Source: Caprella mutica (Eukaryota; Arthropoda; Malacostraca; Amphipoda; Caprellidae). From it: a stretch of DNA of 64,000 bases. Positions 41,301 to 52,434 of the stretch are shown piece by piece; position 1 is the first letter of the stretch; the number at the start of each line of letters is the position of its first letter. The stretch covers positions 186,001 through 250,000 of the forward strand of contig CANNZV010000269.1 of the NCBI GenBank assembly GCA_947561585.1, read 5' to 3'. A program made the translations under genes and the position numbers. The notes below the pieces were generated by a model. The model did no database searches. It was not told where the DNA came from and worked only from the letters and a program-made list of their open reading frames with translations.

Positions 41301-44300
41301 CAGTTCCAGGTAAAGTTGCTGGTATCAAAGCTTCTGTAAGTTCCCCCAGCAGTATCCTCATCACCTGGCTACCACCTGAGGTTAAAAATGGAAACCTCAC
41401 CAAGTATTCCCTTCATATGGCCGTCATGGACCCTAGTGGTTCACAAGAAGCACAGCCGAAGTCTCTCGGATCCAGTGAGCTCCAGTACCTTGTGGATGGA
41501 GTCTCTGCTCGGAACACTTACCAATTTTGGGTGACGGCCCATACTTCTCCTGGGCCTGGACCTCCTAGCAAGAGGATCACAGCGACACCAAGTACTAAAG
41601 TGGGTGCTGCAATCGCATCATTTGGACGCGAGGTTGCAGTGGCCTGGAAAGAAGAAGTGAGATTACAGTGCCACGCTGTGGGTGAACCCCCTCCAACCCT
41701 CCACTGGATGCTAGGCTCTAACAAGGTCCACACCAGTGACAGAGTTCAGGTTCTACCAAACGGCTCCTTATACATGAAACGTGTGCGAAAGACTGACGCT
41801 GGTAACTACACTTGCAAGGCGCACAACATGCACGCCAAGGACTCCATATCGTACGCGTTGATCGTACAGGTACCACCAGTGCCCCCGATGCTTTACGTTG
41901 AAGGAAGAACTCGTCACAGCATCAGTTTGAAGTGGAGTCTAGTACCTAATCACTCTCCCGTTCACGGCTACTTCATCAACTACAAAAGAGATTTTGGAGA
42001 CTGGGAAGAGGTGCAACTGGACACTCCAAGAACCAGCCACACTTTGGAGAAGCTTGCTTGTGGATCCAAGTACAGTCTCTACGTTACAGCCTATAATAAC
42101 GTAGGTAACGGACTGCCCTCTGAAATTCTTACCGCGAGTACGAAAGGGGGCAAACCGATAGCACCTGGCAAGACTCGACTGTTGGACGTCAACGCGACGT
42201 CTCTCCTCATTCACTTGAGTACTTGGACTGACGGTGGTTGCCCTATCATCAGATTCTCCCTTGAGTACAAATTAGCTTCTGCTAAGGTGAGACAAATGTA
42301 AAATAGTCAGACTTAGCAATACATTACAATTAAATTTCTATTATGGGTAAAGATTTTAACTATTGTGAACATTCTTTTTAGTTTATATAGATTGAGGGAA
42401 ATTTCATAGTTTGCAAATAGGTAAAAATGGGACTAAGATTTCATTCTTGTTGTTTGAACCTATCCCCAGGATTGGATCTCAGTCTCCAATGATGTCAGCT
42501 CCAGTGAGAAGACACGAGTCATCAACAGTCTGAGGGCCAATACCCTGTATAGTGTGAAGGTGCTGGCGTACAATGAGGCAGGTTCTACTTCTTCTACGCA
42601 CACCATCACCACTCTCAGGCACGCCACTGGTAAGCCCTTTATTATATTTTGAGAATAGGGTAAGTTCTTAATTATCGGTCAGTTCCTAATTTTCGGACAC
42701 GTAAGAAAAAACGATATAATAATAATTATTTAATTTTAGTTGGTATCCATGATACCTGATATTTAACTTTTATTGTAGCTACTTGGTATCCATGATACCT
42801 GCAGGTATCTTGGATACCAATTAAAATAAAAGTTAAATAATAATTAATAAATACCTTTTTCTTACATGATCGAAAATGTATAACTGTCCGATAAATCGAT
42901 TTATGAACCATGGATAACATTATCTGTTGTCAAATAATAAATAATTGTAAAAAATTCACAGTTTTTGCTGGCAGTGACCCCAACCTACCCTCCACCGGGA
43001 TAGACAGTCAGGGGGGCATTATGAGGGGGGCAGATGGTAACTCCCCCCCATCTTCTCCCCCCATTCATATGATGATGAAGGTAGCACTGCCTATCATCAT
43101 CACACTCATCATCATCACTGTGGCGTCAGCTCTACTCATCATTTTCTACGTCAGGAGGAAACGTGAGTCACGAAACTCTACTTAGATTTTGAAAAGGGCA
43201 GTCAGTAACAAAATAAAATACCCATTATTATGGTAGATAATCTCATATCAAATCCACCGTATTGGTAATCTTCCCCACTCTTTCAGGCTCCACCGGCAAG
43301 TCCTGTACCACGGGTGAATCCTCCACCTGCACCCAAATAGACTCTGACCGCAGCTCTAGACCTCACCCCACTACCCCCGGGAAACAGTACTCCGCCCTCC
43401 CCCCAAACACCCCCAGTACACAGGACACCAGCCTCTACAAGGGGGACAGTTCAGGTGGGTGGGGGAAGTGGAAGGGGAAGTAGCTAAAAAGGGGGAAGTG
43501 GATAGAGTTATTGGTTGATAAAGCAGTGATTTTTAATGGGAAATAGCTATAGGGTAAGTTCCAAATTATCGATCAGTACTTCATCTTCGGTCATATAAGA
43601 CAAAACAATATAAAAATTATTATTAGGTAGCACTGTGTAATAATAATAATTTTTATATTTTTTGTTCTTATATGACCGAAGATGTAGTACTGACCGATAA
43701 CTCGAAACTTACCCAATTAATACCTAACATTATTTAATTCAATTGATTGTATCCATGTTATAATCTTTTTTTATAAACCAAAAAAATGTTAAATAATTTT
43801 GTTTCTACAGCGGAATACCTGGGGGACATTTGCCCCTACGCCACCTTCCAACTGCCCCCCTCCGGTCACAAGGCGCCCTCTGGAGGGGGGGGCATGGATT
43901 ACGGTGAGGCCACGCAATCCGGTCTGGTATATTCCGGTACCTACCAGCCCGTACAGTCTGCCTTTGTGTACCATGAACCTAAAGCACACCAGGAGTCTTA
44001 CCCAATGACCCATGTGAGTGAATTTCTAAAAATTAATGTAAAATAAAATAGAGTCAGTTCTTGATTATTGGTCATATAAGAAAAAAATATCTAATAATTA
44101 TTATTTAACTTTTATTTTAATTGGTATCCATGATACCTGCAAGTATCATGGATACCAATTTAATTATTGTTTAATGACCTGACAGGGGTGTTGAGTAGGG
44201 AGTAGGTACGTCCCTCGATACAGTTATTGGTCAATTTTCATAGCCAATCAATGAGTTAGTAACCTTAAAAAGATTATCTTAAAAAACTTATCCTAAAGAA

Positions 44301-46870
44301 ACAAAATGGCTAACCTTAAAGGTGCCACTCGGTCTTAGTTTCGTTCTTACCAACTCTCTGTTTTTCACAGAAAAAAGAGCCCCAGTACATGAAAGTGAGA
44401 AGAAGAGGAAATGGCGGACACCCCCACGAGAGCACAGGTGAGGGGGATGGGGGAGGGGGGGCGAAAGGAGAATGGGGGTCGATATCATGATAGTGGGGGA
44501 TATTTATCTTCAATTTTTTTATTTATAGTCAACCCTTTCGATGCCAACCCACTAAAATGTATATATAATTTATAATATAGATACTATCATTAATAATCCC
44601 ACCATAATCTTCCATCCCCCCACCATAGCCCCCCCATGCTGTTACTAACAACTCTCCGTGTTTCAGAGTCAGACAATCTTGGCTCTACAGACTCGGAGGT
44701 TAAAAAGATTCTGAGTCTCCATCTCCCCATCAGTGAATATGACTCATTGGAAGAGTCAGACGACTCAGCAGAGGTAAACAATAGCAATTAGTTCAAAGAG
44801 GTATTCATACCTAATATATCATCAAAAGTGTCTTTATTGATCTACAATACATAATCTCAATCTAAGAACAAAGTTTCAACAATAATTTTTTTAAATAGAA
44901 TATAACTGTAAAAATGAAATTTCGATCGTATTAATAGTAATTTTACAAATTAGGATGATGTAAGTCTATTACTTCATATTTTAAGTATTAAATTATTGTA
45001 GTTTTGAGGGAGATGAACCTTTTACGAAATATTTTAGGGTGATGTTGCTAGATTATTTAATTGTGACGCACACTCCTAACCGTTATTGACGTCCATTAGG
45101 TGGAAGCGCGAGTCAGTGACCCCATTAACGTAGAGTCACCCCCCACTTTCGCTGAGTCAGCTGCCTTGACTAGGGCTCATATTCACCGCAGACCAAGGCA
45201 CCACCCCATGCAGGTGATAACTTTTATTAATTTGCATTCAATTGCAGTACTATAATAGTCTTTACTGTTAGAGTGGTGTATCTCATTGTAGTATAATATC
45301 TAAGCTATAACGTTTCCCCTCCACAGACTGAAGGTATGCCCAGTAAAAGTTCAGAGAATCTTGAAAACATGGGAGGAATCACCAACCATCCTCTACCTCC
45401 TTTACCAACTTCCGGGGGAGTGGCGCCCAGGGCATCTAGCAGTGAACTCATAAGACACAGGGCTAGAACTAGACATGGTTGGTATATAACTAGACATGGT
45501 TGGTATAAAACTAGACATGGTTGGTATAAAACTAGACATGGTTGGTATAGAACTAGACATTGTTGGTATAAAACTAGACATGGTTGGTATAAAACTAGAC
45601 ATGGTTGGTATAGAACTAGATATGGTTGGTATAGAACTAGACATGGTTGGTATAGAACTAGACATGGTTGGTATAGAACTAGACATGGTTGGTAACTTGG
45701 TACCTAGGAGTGAAATAACGCCCAAACATTGTCGCTGGGTAGCACAGTGGTATGAGTGCTTGTCGCAATTCAGTGAAGTCTGACGTTAGCGTTCATCACT
45801 GATTCAGAGGGATATATGACCTGTGTAAACGAGTGGTTACTAGCCAGGCCGGACTCGCCTGACTACATGTAGTTAAAAGGGGCAGTAAACTTTTAAATCC
45901 ATTTATTAAAAGACATAATTTTATTCAATAATTTATGTCCCTCAATCGATTTATCAAGAGAGAACTTGTTCTTCCAAAAGTTAACATCCACTTTAAGACT
46001 ACTGTGACTGTCCTAGCTCTACAACATTTGAACTGCACATTTTGATGCAAAGTTCCTTATTCCTCACCACTACCTTCATATTCAGTTGCGTTCTCTTTTT
46101 CAGAAGTTGCCAAAAGTCCCGAGTCAAGTTCTAGCAGCAGTGAGTCAGAGAGGTCTTCTTCTGAGGGCAGGAGACCTTCTCATCACTTGAGAAGGAACAA
46201 GAAACCAAAGAGGCCTTCTCGTTCAGCCTCTAGAAATGGATACGATGAAACTTCCTTCAGGTTTGTCATTAATTACGGTACCTAAGTTCTTAATTATCGG
46301 TCAGTACCCCATTTTCGGTCACGTAAGAAAAAACGATATAATAATAATTATTTCTTTTTTATTTTAGTTGGTATCCATGATACCTGCAGTTAACTAGTTA
46401 TTTTAATTGGTATCAAAGATACCTGCAGATCATGGATACCAATTAAAGTTAAAGTAGAGTTAAATTCTTTTTCATATTGTCGAAGATATGAAACTGTTCG
46501 ATAACTCAGAACTAACCCTAGGTACAGTACCAAAAAAAATCTCCTAACCACTAACTTCAATATTAACTCTCAACTATTCTCCACCAGTGTTGCCTCTTCT
46601 CAAGGTGGTCCCCCCACACGACCCCTCCACCGGAGGAGCCTGGGCAATACTCTCATCCCCGCCGACGAGGGGACGGCGCCCCCGCCTCCCCCCCATAGGG
46701 GCTACTGGGAGAATGGAGATGGGGGGAGCAAGGGGGAGAGTAGAGCAACTCCCCCAGTGGCTGGAGGAAGTCGCAGAAGTGGAGGCAGGAACAGAAACAA
46801 CGACAACAACGACAGAGGGATGAACCCCCAGGGGGGCAAACGGACTAAGCACCATCAAATTAATGTCTAG
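32317..46870 (+). CDS. Dscam: Down syndrome cell adhesion molecule (Dscam) homologue
   Basis: Dscam is a homophilic neuronal receptor for self-avoidance and guidance. Exons: 32317..33382, 33460..33601, 34252..34527, 34654..34916, 35180..35318, 35466..35597, 36116..36294, 36844..37263, 37481..37628, 37781..38061, 38441..38605, 39696..39868, 40301..40439, 40712..40867, 40946..41098, 41304..42286, 42470..42629, 42962..43162, 43287..43454, 43811..44013, 44371..44437, 44667..44773, 45100..45213, 45327..about 45477, 46104..46260, 46588..46870; total about 2141 residues in consistent phase. A signal peptide (RSILCLLLAISFSIPP) precedes Ig1-3 (one exon), Ig4-9, FN1-4, Ig10 (FGREVAVAWKEEVRLQC...GNYTCKAHN), FN5-6, and a membrane segment (VALPIIITLIIITVASALLI then RRKR). 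This is the canonical Dscam order. Each Ig is encoded once, with no mutually exclusive exon arrays. Ig8 has a long insert. The tail ends HHQINV, a class II PDZ-like C-terminus. The exon 24 donor lies in a minisatellite and is uncertain. Confidence 0.95.
33651..34136. mobile_element. ~490-bp inverted-repeat element (family B), Dscam intron 2
   Basis: Left end repeats TAATTTGACCCCC / CGATAATTTGACCCCCGTTA; right end is a series of inverted GGGGTCAAATTACCGG-type motifs. Its centre is the reverse complement of the centre of 50938-51231 (TTTCAAAATAT, AAAAGACAACTACTTCAGCC / its inverse). Confidence 0.75.
35685..35945. repeat. 57-bp tandem repeat containing the palindromic core, Dscam intron 6
   Basis: Four units of about 57 bp, each with TCGAGACTCAGTTTTGTC and GGTATCCATGATACATACC. 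The core has been captured into a minisatellite. Confidence 0.9.
36420..36840 (+). other. Dscam intron 7, no feature seen
   Basis: AT-rich intron; a short AATCACAG / CTGTGATT inverted repeat near 36735. Confidence 0.5.
38725..39478. repeat. 20-bp minisatellite, Dscam intron 11
   Basis: About 37 units of AACATGTTAGGACCAGTTCT, with more point variation than the other arrays (older). The AACATGTT within each unit is a perfect palindrome. Confidence 0.95.
40012..40250. mobile_element. Family A MITE nested inside another family A MITE
   Basis: Outer arms: AGGTAGGTTCTGAGTTATCG...TTTTCTATCAT and ATGATAGAAAATGTAGAACT...GAAGTTCCCTC. Inner copy 40055-40207: AGGGTTAGTTCTTAATTATC...TTTCAGACACGTTAG and TGTCCGAAAATGGGGAACTG...AACTTACCCTAT. 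The whole block (Dscam intron 12) is one near-perfect hairpin of about 240 bases. Confidence 0.88.
41130..41240. repeat. GTATCTATGATAC-type half-sites, Dscam intron 15
   Basis: Three to four degenerate core half-sites (ATACGTGATACGTATC, CCGTATCTATGATACGAAT) in the intron between FN3 and FN4. Confidence 0.5.
42656..42900. mobile_element. MITE, family A, with complete core, Dscam intron 17
   Basis: Left GGGTAAGTTCTTAATTATCG and TTTTCGGACACGTAAGAAAA; two cores, the second GGTATCCATGATACCTGCAG followed by GTATCTTGGATACC; right ACATGATCGAAAATGTATAA. It ends 60 bases before the acceptor of the transmembrane exon. Confidence 0.85.
43551..43714. mobile_element. MITE, family A, short form, Dscam intron 19
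   Basis: AGGGTAAGTTCCAAATTATC, GATCAGTACTTCATCTTCGG and the inverse ATGACCGAAGATGTAGTACT, GACCGATAACTCGAAACTTACCC. The arms cover most of the element; the centre is AT-rich without a core. Confidence 0.88.
44048..44168. mobile_element. MITE, family A, left half plus core, Dscam intron 20
   Basis: GTCAGTTCTTGATTATTGGT and ATATAAGAAAA, then the full core TTGGTATCCATGATACCTGC / AAGTATCATGGATACCAA. The right arm is missing. Confidence 0.65.
45458..45692. repeat. 21-bp minisatellite at the 3' end of Dscam exon 24
   Basis: Eleven units of ACTAGACATGGTTGGTATAAA, the first overlapping coding exon 24. Each unit offers the same phase-1 donor (CATG before GTTGGT) every 21 bases, encoding TRHGWYK/I/R if retained. 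The frame closes with TAA at 45693. The nominal donor after 45477 fits exon 25 in phase. Confidence 0.9.
45727..45900 (+). mobile_element. tRNA-derived SINE, copy 1 (Dscam intron 24)
   Basis: GGGTAGCACAGTGGTATGAG matches a tRNA A box and GTTAGCGTTCATCAC a diverged B box. The body AACGAGTGGTTACTAGCCAG then GCCGGACTCGCCTG is shared with 54142-54310 and 62772-62935. Confidence 0.75.
46280..46523. mobile_element. MITE, family A, with cores, Dscam intron 25
   Basis: Left CCTAAGTTCTTAATTATCGG and TTTTCGGTCACGTAAGAAAA; cores GGTATCCATGATACCTGCAG and GATCATGGATACCAA; right TCGAAGATATGAAACTGTTC...CTCAGAACTAACCCTAGG. Confidence 0.85.
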
Positions 46871-47460
46871 AATATTTGATAGGGTTACTAGTCAGGGTAT
46901 TTAGTTTGATTATTGTTAAGTAAATGGCTACATTAATACCAACAGGAGAGGTAAGAACGAGGTATGATATTAAAAAAAAAGAAAAAATGAAGAAAAGAGC
47001 GATTTTTGGTATAAAAATCTAGGATAAAGCTACAATTTCCAAATGCGAATTCAAAAACCGCCTGTAAATTTTAATTGGGTATTATTAAAGAAAACGTCAT
47101 TAAATATTAAATTTTACTCATTGTAGAGAGAACAAATTAATATATTGAAAATAGTTATTTTAATTGGTATCCATGATACCTACACGTATCATGGATACCA
47201 ATTGAAATAACGTGTTAGATTACATTTATTTCGTTGTTTTTCCACAATTAATAAAATATAATATTTTGTTTGGTTTTTCTTAATAATACCCAATTTAAGT
47301 TTTCATGTTGTTTATAATTCCCATCTGGTGATTGTGGCTTTACCCTAGGGAATTGTTTCGGTGAATTGTAGATTTGAAGTGTTAATGGACACCATTGCTT
47401 TTAAAGTTACTTCAAAAATAACTTCCTATTATTTAGATAAATCCATTGACAAAATAAGTT
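46871..47460 (+). other. Dscam 3' UTR / flank
   Basis: AT-rich. A core palindrome (TTGGTATCCATGATACCTAC / CGTATCATGGATACCAA) lies at about 47166-47205. No other gene is seen. AATAAA signals occur further on near 47740 and 47992. Confidence 0.45.
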
Positions 47461-47660
47461 ATATTGAAAATGACGTCATTTGATATACAAGATACAATAA
47501 AGTATACTGACATGTGTACTGTCTTCTGATTGGTCAGTTAAAGGCATATCAAACCTCTGGCAACGTATCAGTGTGACGTCACCATCAACCAATGGTCATC
47601 ATTTTTGACTCTGGAATTATCGCGCCATTTTTTGGGTACTTAGGACTTTTAAAATTAGTG
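47461..47660. promoter_or_regulatory. Promoter-like cluster (CRE, CCAAT, E2F-like)
   Basis: ATGACGTCATT (47470) and GTGACGTCACC (47573) are CRE sites. CTGATTGGTCA and CAACCAATGG are CCAAT boxes in both orientations. TTATCGCGCCATTTTTTGG resembles an E2F site. The cluster is just upstream of the duplicated peptidase block and could be that gene's distal promoter. It is motif-based only. Confidence 0.3.
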
Positions 47661-48046
47661 CCAATGGGCTGGACTTTTTTGCTAATCGTATGACTTTAGT
47701 AATAATAAATGTGTACGTAGATCAGTGTTTCATGAGCGTAAATAAAGCAGTTATTGTTGTTTTTCTTATGGCTATCTTTTGGAGATTATTTGCTGTCAAA
47801 TGAATTTTCACTCTAGGATCATGTGTACAATATCTCAAGTGTCAATCAAACTCTTTCAGTTCACCTCTCGAATCAAGTGCGTAAATACGTAATTTCTCAT
47901 TTCTGCTTCCTCGTGTGTTTTTATTTTGTAAATTGTACGGACTAATTTTAAGTGGGCTCTCTGTACGTAAATCTCAAGCCCGGTATTATTAAATAAACTA
48001 ACTGATAACAAGTTGTATCATTTTCCAATGAGCAGTAAATGGATAC

Positions 48047-48369
48047 ACAGTAGACCTCCTCTATAGTGAACTTCAACTAGATCACTATATACAGTTTACT
48101 AAGAGATGAATAGAAAACTGGTCTTTTCATGGCAGACTATACAGAATATTTTCTTTCTTTTTAAAATGAATTCATTATACAGGGTTTTTCAGAACTCTAT
48201 AACTCAGAACGGTTCACTACTTTTTTATAGAGGTGTTGCATTGGTAGGACTCCTCTTTCATGAAATATAACCTATTTCATAAAATATATGAATTTGTTCA
48301 CTATAGAGGTAAGCTCACTATACAGGACTCTACTAATCAGGATGGTTCACTATACAGGAGTTCTACTGT
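48047..48369. mobile_element. ~320-bp MITE, family D
   Basis: Ends ACAGTAGACCTCCTCTATAG and TATACAGGAGTTCTACTGT are inverted repeats, with many internal TATAGTGAAC / GTTCACTATA motifs. A related element is at 61484-61682. It is absent from the matching place in the distal duplicate. Confidence 0.75.
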
Positions 48370-49110
48370 ATATGTTGAACTTTAATTACAGGCAGGCCCC
48401 GCTTTTACTTAATAAATTATGACGCAGTCTTATTACCAAATGGTAATAAGACCGGAGTAAGTCACAAAGAACTATATAACTGTTACTCCATAATTATACA
48501 TTTCATTTCATATGAGTTATAATGAAAGAAAATTGTTTTTAGAGTTCGATTACTAAACAGAGTTCCAGTGTTTGTTGTCAGAATTAGTACATACTCTTGT
48601 GATTGAAGGTAAAAGTAGTGAATTTATTAAAAGTTTTAAAATTGAACCATAGCTTAACTCTCGCTCAATATAGGTGAGTAATTAGTTAAATATTTTGATT
48701 TATATAATTGTGTAACATTGAACAAACATTTGATTGAAAAGATTCACACTCAACGAGGAATCCATATTGACACTGACTTGATCATAAGACAAGAGGGCTC
48801 TTATGAAAAAATCCGAACAATAGGATACTTTGGAACAAGAGGACACTTAGGAACAATAGGACACATAAAAAAAACAGGACACTCTTAAGAGAATAATTAT
48901 ATATGACATTTATTGTTTAGTTATCGTAAAATAATCACCGCAATAAATTGTCTGCGTTTTGCCGTTTTCTATGTCTACGAATCGTAATAACATCGAGACA
49001 TGTCTCACAATTATTTCAACTTTAATAAAAGAGAGGTCTACCTGTACAATATGAAATATTTATCTCCTTAGGGCTTGGAATCATGCCGATAGTACCCGCC
49101 AACTCCTAGC
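48370..49110. other. Intergenic, no gene seen
   Basis: AT-rich. A short AGGACACTTAGGAACAATAG-type repeat lies near 48820-48880. Confidence 0.5.
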
Positions 49111-49117
49111 TAGGTAC

Positions 49118-49440
49118 TTTGTTTACAACTTTTTCTATAGAAAGTAAAAGGATAATAATCTCCACCAGTCTTACCGAAGTAGACTCAATAGATTGTTTTA
49201 TTATTTTTCCTCGTAGGAGTGATGTGATCAATAATACGCTGTCGTGATTGGACTAGAGAGCTGTGACGTCATTAGTGCGAAGAAGTACTGCTCTCTCATT
49301 GGTGCGTTAACTGGACCCAAAATATACCTAAATTGTTAGTTGACAATGGAAAAAGTTCAGTGGAAATCTAGCTGTAAAAGAGTGAGGTTGTGCATGTGTC
49401 GTTGCAGCCGATAGTACCTAACATTTTACTTTGAAGAACT
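49118..49440 (+). promoter_or_regulatory. Conserved block upstream of peptidase copy 1, CRE and CCAAT
   Basis: Retained in both duplicates (59520-59790) although flanking noncoding DNA has diverged: CAACTTTTTCTATAGAAAGT, CTGTGACGTCATTAG (CRE), TACTGCTCTCTCATTGGT (inverted CCAAT) and GAGGTTGTGCATGTG. It is a candidate promoter or noncoding first exon, 3.6 kb before the coding start. Confidence 0.35.
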
Positions 49441-50937
49441 GTATATTCCATACCAGCCCTATAATAATTAATTATGCAGAATAAATTAAATATGGGTTAA
49501 CTTTAGGAAAGACTTAGGCACGACTTGTCTAAAATATAGTATCCGGTATTTCCTGTATTTAGTACCGGTAAAAGTTTTCCTTTTAAATTCAACCACGAAT
49601 ATTTTTTGTTGATAGTACTGTCGTACTACCTATTGAAATTATTGAACTAGGATTTTTTTACTAGGTATGTTTTCAAGTAAAAAATTCTAATTTTCACTAA
49701 TATTAAATTTAATAAAGTATAGTAACGATAATTATATTCATATATGATATGGGTATATGAATATATAAGATTAGTAATAATTATGAATTTGAATATTTAT
49801 GAAACTTACTTAGGCATCATTAATTATTAATATATGAATGTTTTAACGGAATGATTTTTATCAATTCAAATATTGATTTTATTTACCTAACTATTAAGTA
49901 TATTTTAGAAAGTTAATTTTTATTTTTTCTTAATTTAGGCAGAACACAAAAAGAGGTAATAGGGTACATTACCAATTAGTAGGTGATTATTGAATACCAA
50001 ATGAAAATTTCGATAGGTTATTATATTTCAAAAAAACTCTTCAATATGATCAATTGTGTATAGAGAGAAGAAAAAGGAACAAATTACAATTTAACTCGTT
50101 ATTTTAATTGGTGTCCTTGATACCTAGGATACGAATATATTTCATTTCCATAATGCTAGGTATCCATGATACTAGGTATACATGATACCTATAGTAAATA
50201 TTTTCTACTTATCTCTATCCTTTAAATATTTTCCAGGTGTTACTTGTTTTGACTTCTCATGACGAAGCACAATATCAGATTCTTCTTGTTATTGTTCTTC
50301 TTGACTCATGACTTGGCATTCATTGTCCTGTAATAACACTTACAGTGCACACTATATTGCACAGTGCAACTTCCTAATACTCAAAGTGAATAAACTTACA
50401 AACAGACCCCCGCTTTAGTAAGTCAAAAGTAGAACCTCACATTAACTTGGAAATTGAACTTAAAGCGGGTGAGACCCCGCTTTAAGTTAAACATTATTGC
50501 TTCAATTGTTTTAGTTTTCTACTAACAAAAATAAAAGAACGTTTGCATGGTACTCTAATACTATGTACCATATTTTGTATGGTTCCTTCAATATAAATAA
50601 AATTGTTTAAAAATAGTTTCCCGGTACAACTGATGTAAGTGAGCTCGGGGTCAACTCCGCTTCAAGTCGTTCAACTAATTTATTTTTGAAAGCCTAATTA
50701 AATCAAATAGCTACGCTATCTAATGGGAGGAAATTTCAAGCTTCGTGCGTACGTTTGTTTATTGAATTTACATCAATAAATTAACGTTCTTTAATGTTCG
50801 ACGGTGGATATCTACGTGTTTTCAATTGATAAAGTGTTGACCAAATTTGGAAGTTTGCATAATAACCCGAAGTAAAACTTTTTTCAAGAATAACAAAATG
50901 TTCAAAATATGCTTCGTTTTCGACACCTTAATTTTAG
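49441..50937. other. Noncoding upstream region of peptidase copy 1
   Basis: AT-rich and partly alignable to 59790-61180. Core half-sites (GGTATCCATGATACTAGGTA) occur at about 50158-50190. No ORF supported. Confidence 0.5.
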
Positions 50938-51231
50938 GGTAATTATTGACATCGTAACCGGTAATTTGAATCCCAATAATATGACCTTCGGTAATTTGAC
51001 CCCGGGAATTGAACCCCGTTATTTTATTCTTTCATTAGTTTATCGATTTCAAAATATTTCTGATGTAGAAGAGGCTGCAGCAGTTGTCTTTTGAAGTCAA
51101 ATTTGAAGAGTCCAGTAGAAAATATATTGAAAGTGATAAAATTAATGACTATATCCTAAAATCTTTTAGCAAGAATCAAATAATGGGGGGTCAAACTACC
51201 GGGGTTCAAATTATTGGGAGTCAAATTGCCT
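50938..51231. mobile_element. ~290-bp inverted-repeat element, family B
   Basis: Left GGTAATTTGAATCCC and TCGGTAATTTGACCCCGGGA; right GGGGTCAAACTACCGGGGTT and GGGAGTCAAATTGCC. Related in inverse orientation to 33651-34136. It lies in the 2 kb present only in the proximal duplicate. Confidence 0.75.
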
Positions 51232-52161
51232 AGCACATATCGACATACATAGAGAATTTTACATAAAACTAACATTGAATCTCGAAACTTAAATTATCAA
51301 AAATGCTTAGTTTTCAAGATACTAACAATAAAGTTTTAAAAGTACTCCTACCTAGATATTCAGAAGTAATCAAACAACCATGACACATTGTGCCAACATT
51401 GGCACTAGATGGCAGACAGAAATGTAACGTAAAAAATGTTGCAACGTGATTTTCCATTCACATGGAATGTTACCTTGGGAGAAGGTTGGTTCAACGTGGC
51501 GAAACCATCTCATTGAATTGTCATATTGGCCCAACCTGATTCAACCCTATCATCATTATTTGGCTGAAACTGGATTATCATATTGAAACGATTATTTTAT
51601 GGGATAGGGAGGATTCAATGATTCAAAATTAACAAGATATCTTCATATTAATAACAATTCATTTATCGTTCAGCAAAAATAGTTTTTATTCTAAGTTTGA
51701 GTGACTAAATGAATATGATCACAGGAATGATTCAGAGTAAAAAGTTTTAGTTTCAAGGCTTAAAATTTATAATTATTAAGGATTACAATTTTATATGTAG
51801 GTAAATAAGGCATATGGATATATCAATAAGTTATGAACATGTCAAATGTAAATTTCATAATAAAGAATATCGTCTCATTTAAGAGAAACCCCCACTAAGT
51901 TTATAGCTAAAATTCTTGTCATGCTTGACTTACAAGTACAAGTCTTTATCATGGCTTACTTAATATACATATTAAGTAAGCCATCTCTTTATCTAATGAT
52001 TTCAGTAAAATTTAATCACAATTTAATTAGGTAGATAATTGTCTAGCAATGGCGGATAATAGTTTTATTGATAAAACCTACTGTACCTGTGAAATTACAC
52101 ATTTTAACTCTATAACTTTCCATTTTGGGTAAGAGTGCTTACTAACATAGTAGAGTATTAT
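51232..52161. other. Noncoding, no feature seen
   Basis: AT-rich unique sequence; GTTGCAACGTGATTTTCC and GGTTCAACGTGGCGAAACC-like text near 51440-51500 is not assigned. Confidence 0.5.
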
Positions 52162-52434
52162 ACAGTGAAAATCCTGAGTTATGAAGTATTGGTTACTTCA
52201 TAACTCAGAGCCACTTCACAACTCGGGGACTCAAGACAGTTTTCTATGACTAAAATCTTGGAGAAAACTATGGTTTTTGTGAGATATCTAGGACCAAATT
52301 TTTTACGCATATCGTTTTCTATAACATAAACATAGAAAATTTTTCATAACTCAGGAGCATTTCATAATTCAGGTCCTTCATTCCTACTCGAGTGCTTCAT
52401 AACGAAGATCTTCATAACTCAGGAGTTTTACTGT
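52162..52434. mobile_element. ~273-bp MITE, family C
   Basis: Terminal inverted repeats ACAGTGAAAATCCTGAGTTA / TAACTCAGGAGTTTTACTGT. The interior repeats CTTCATAACTCAGAGCCACTT-like motifs in both orientations. Related to 542-724. Confidence 0.85.
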
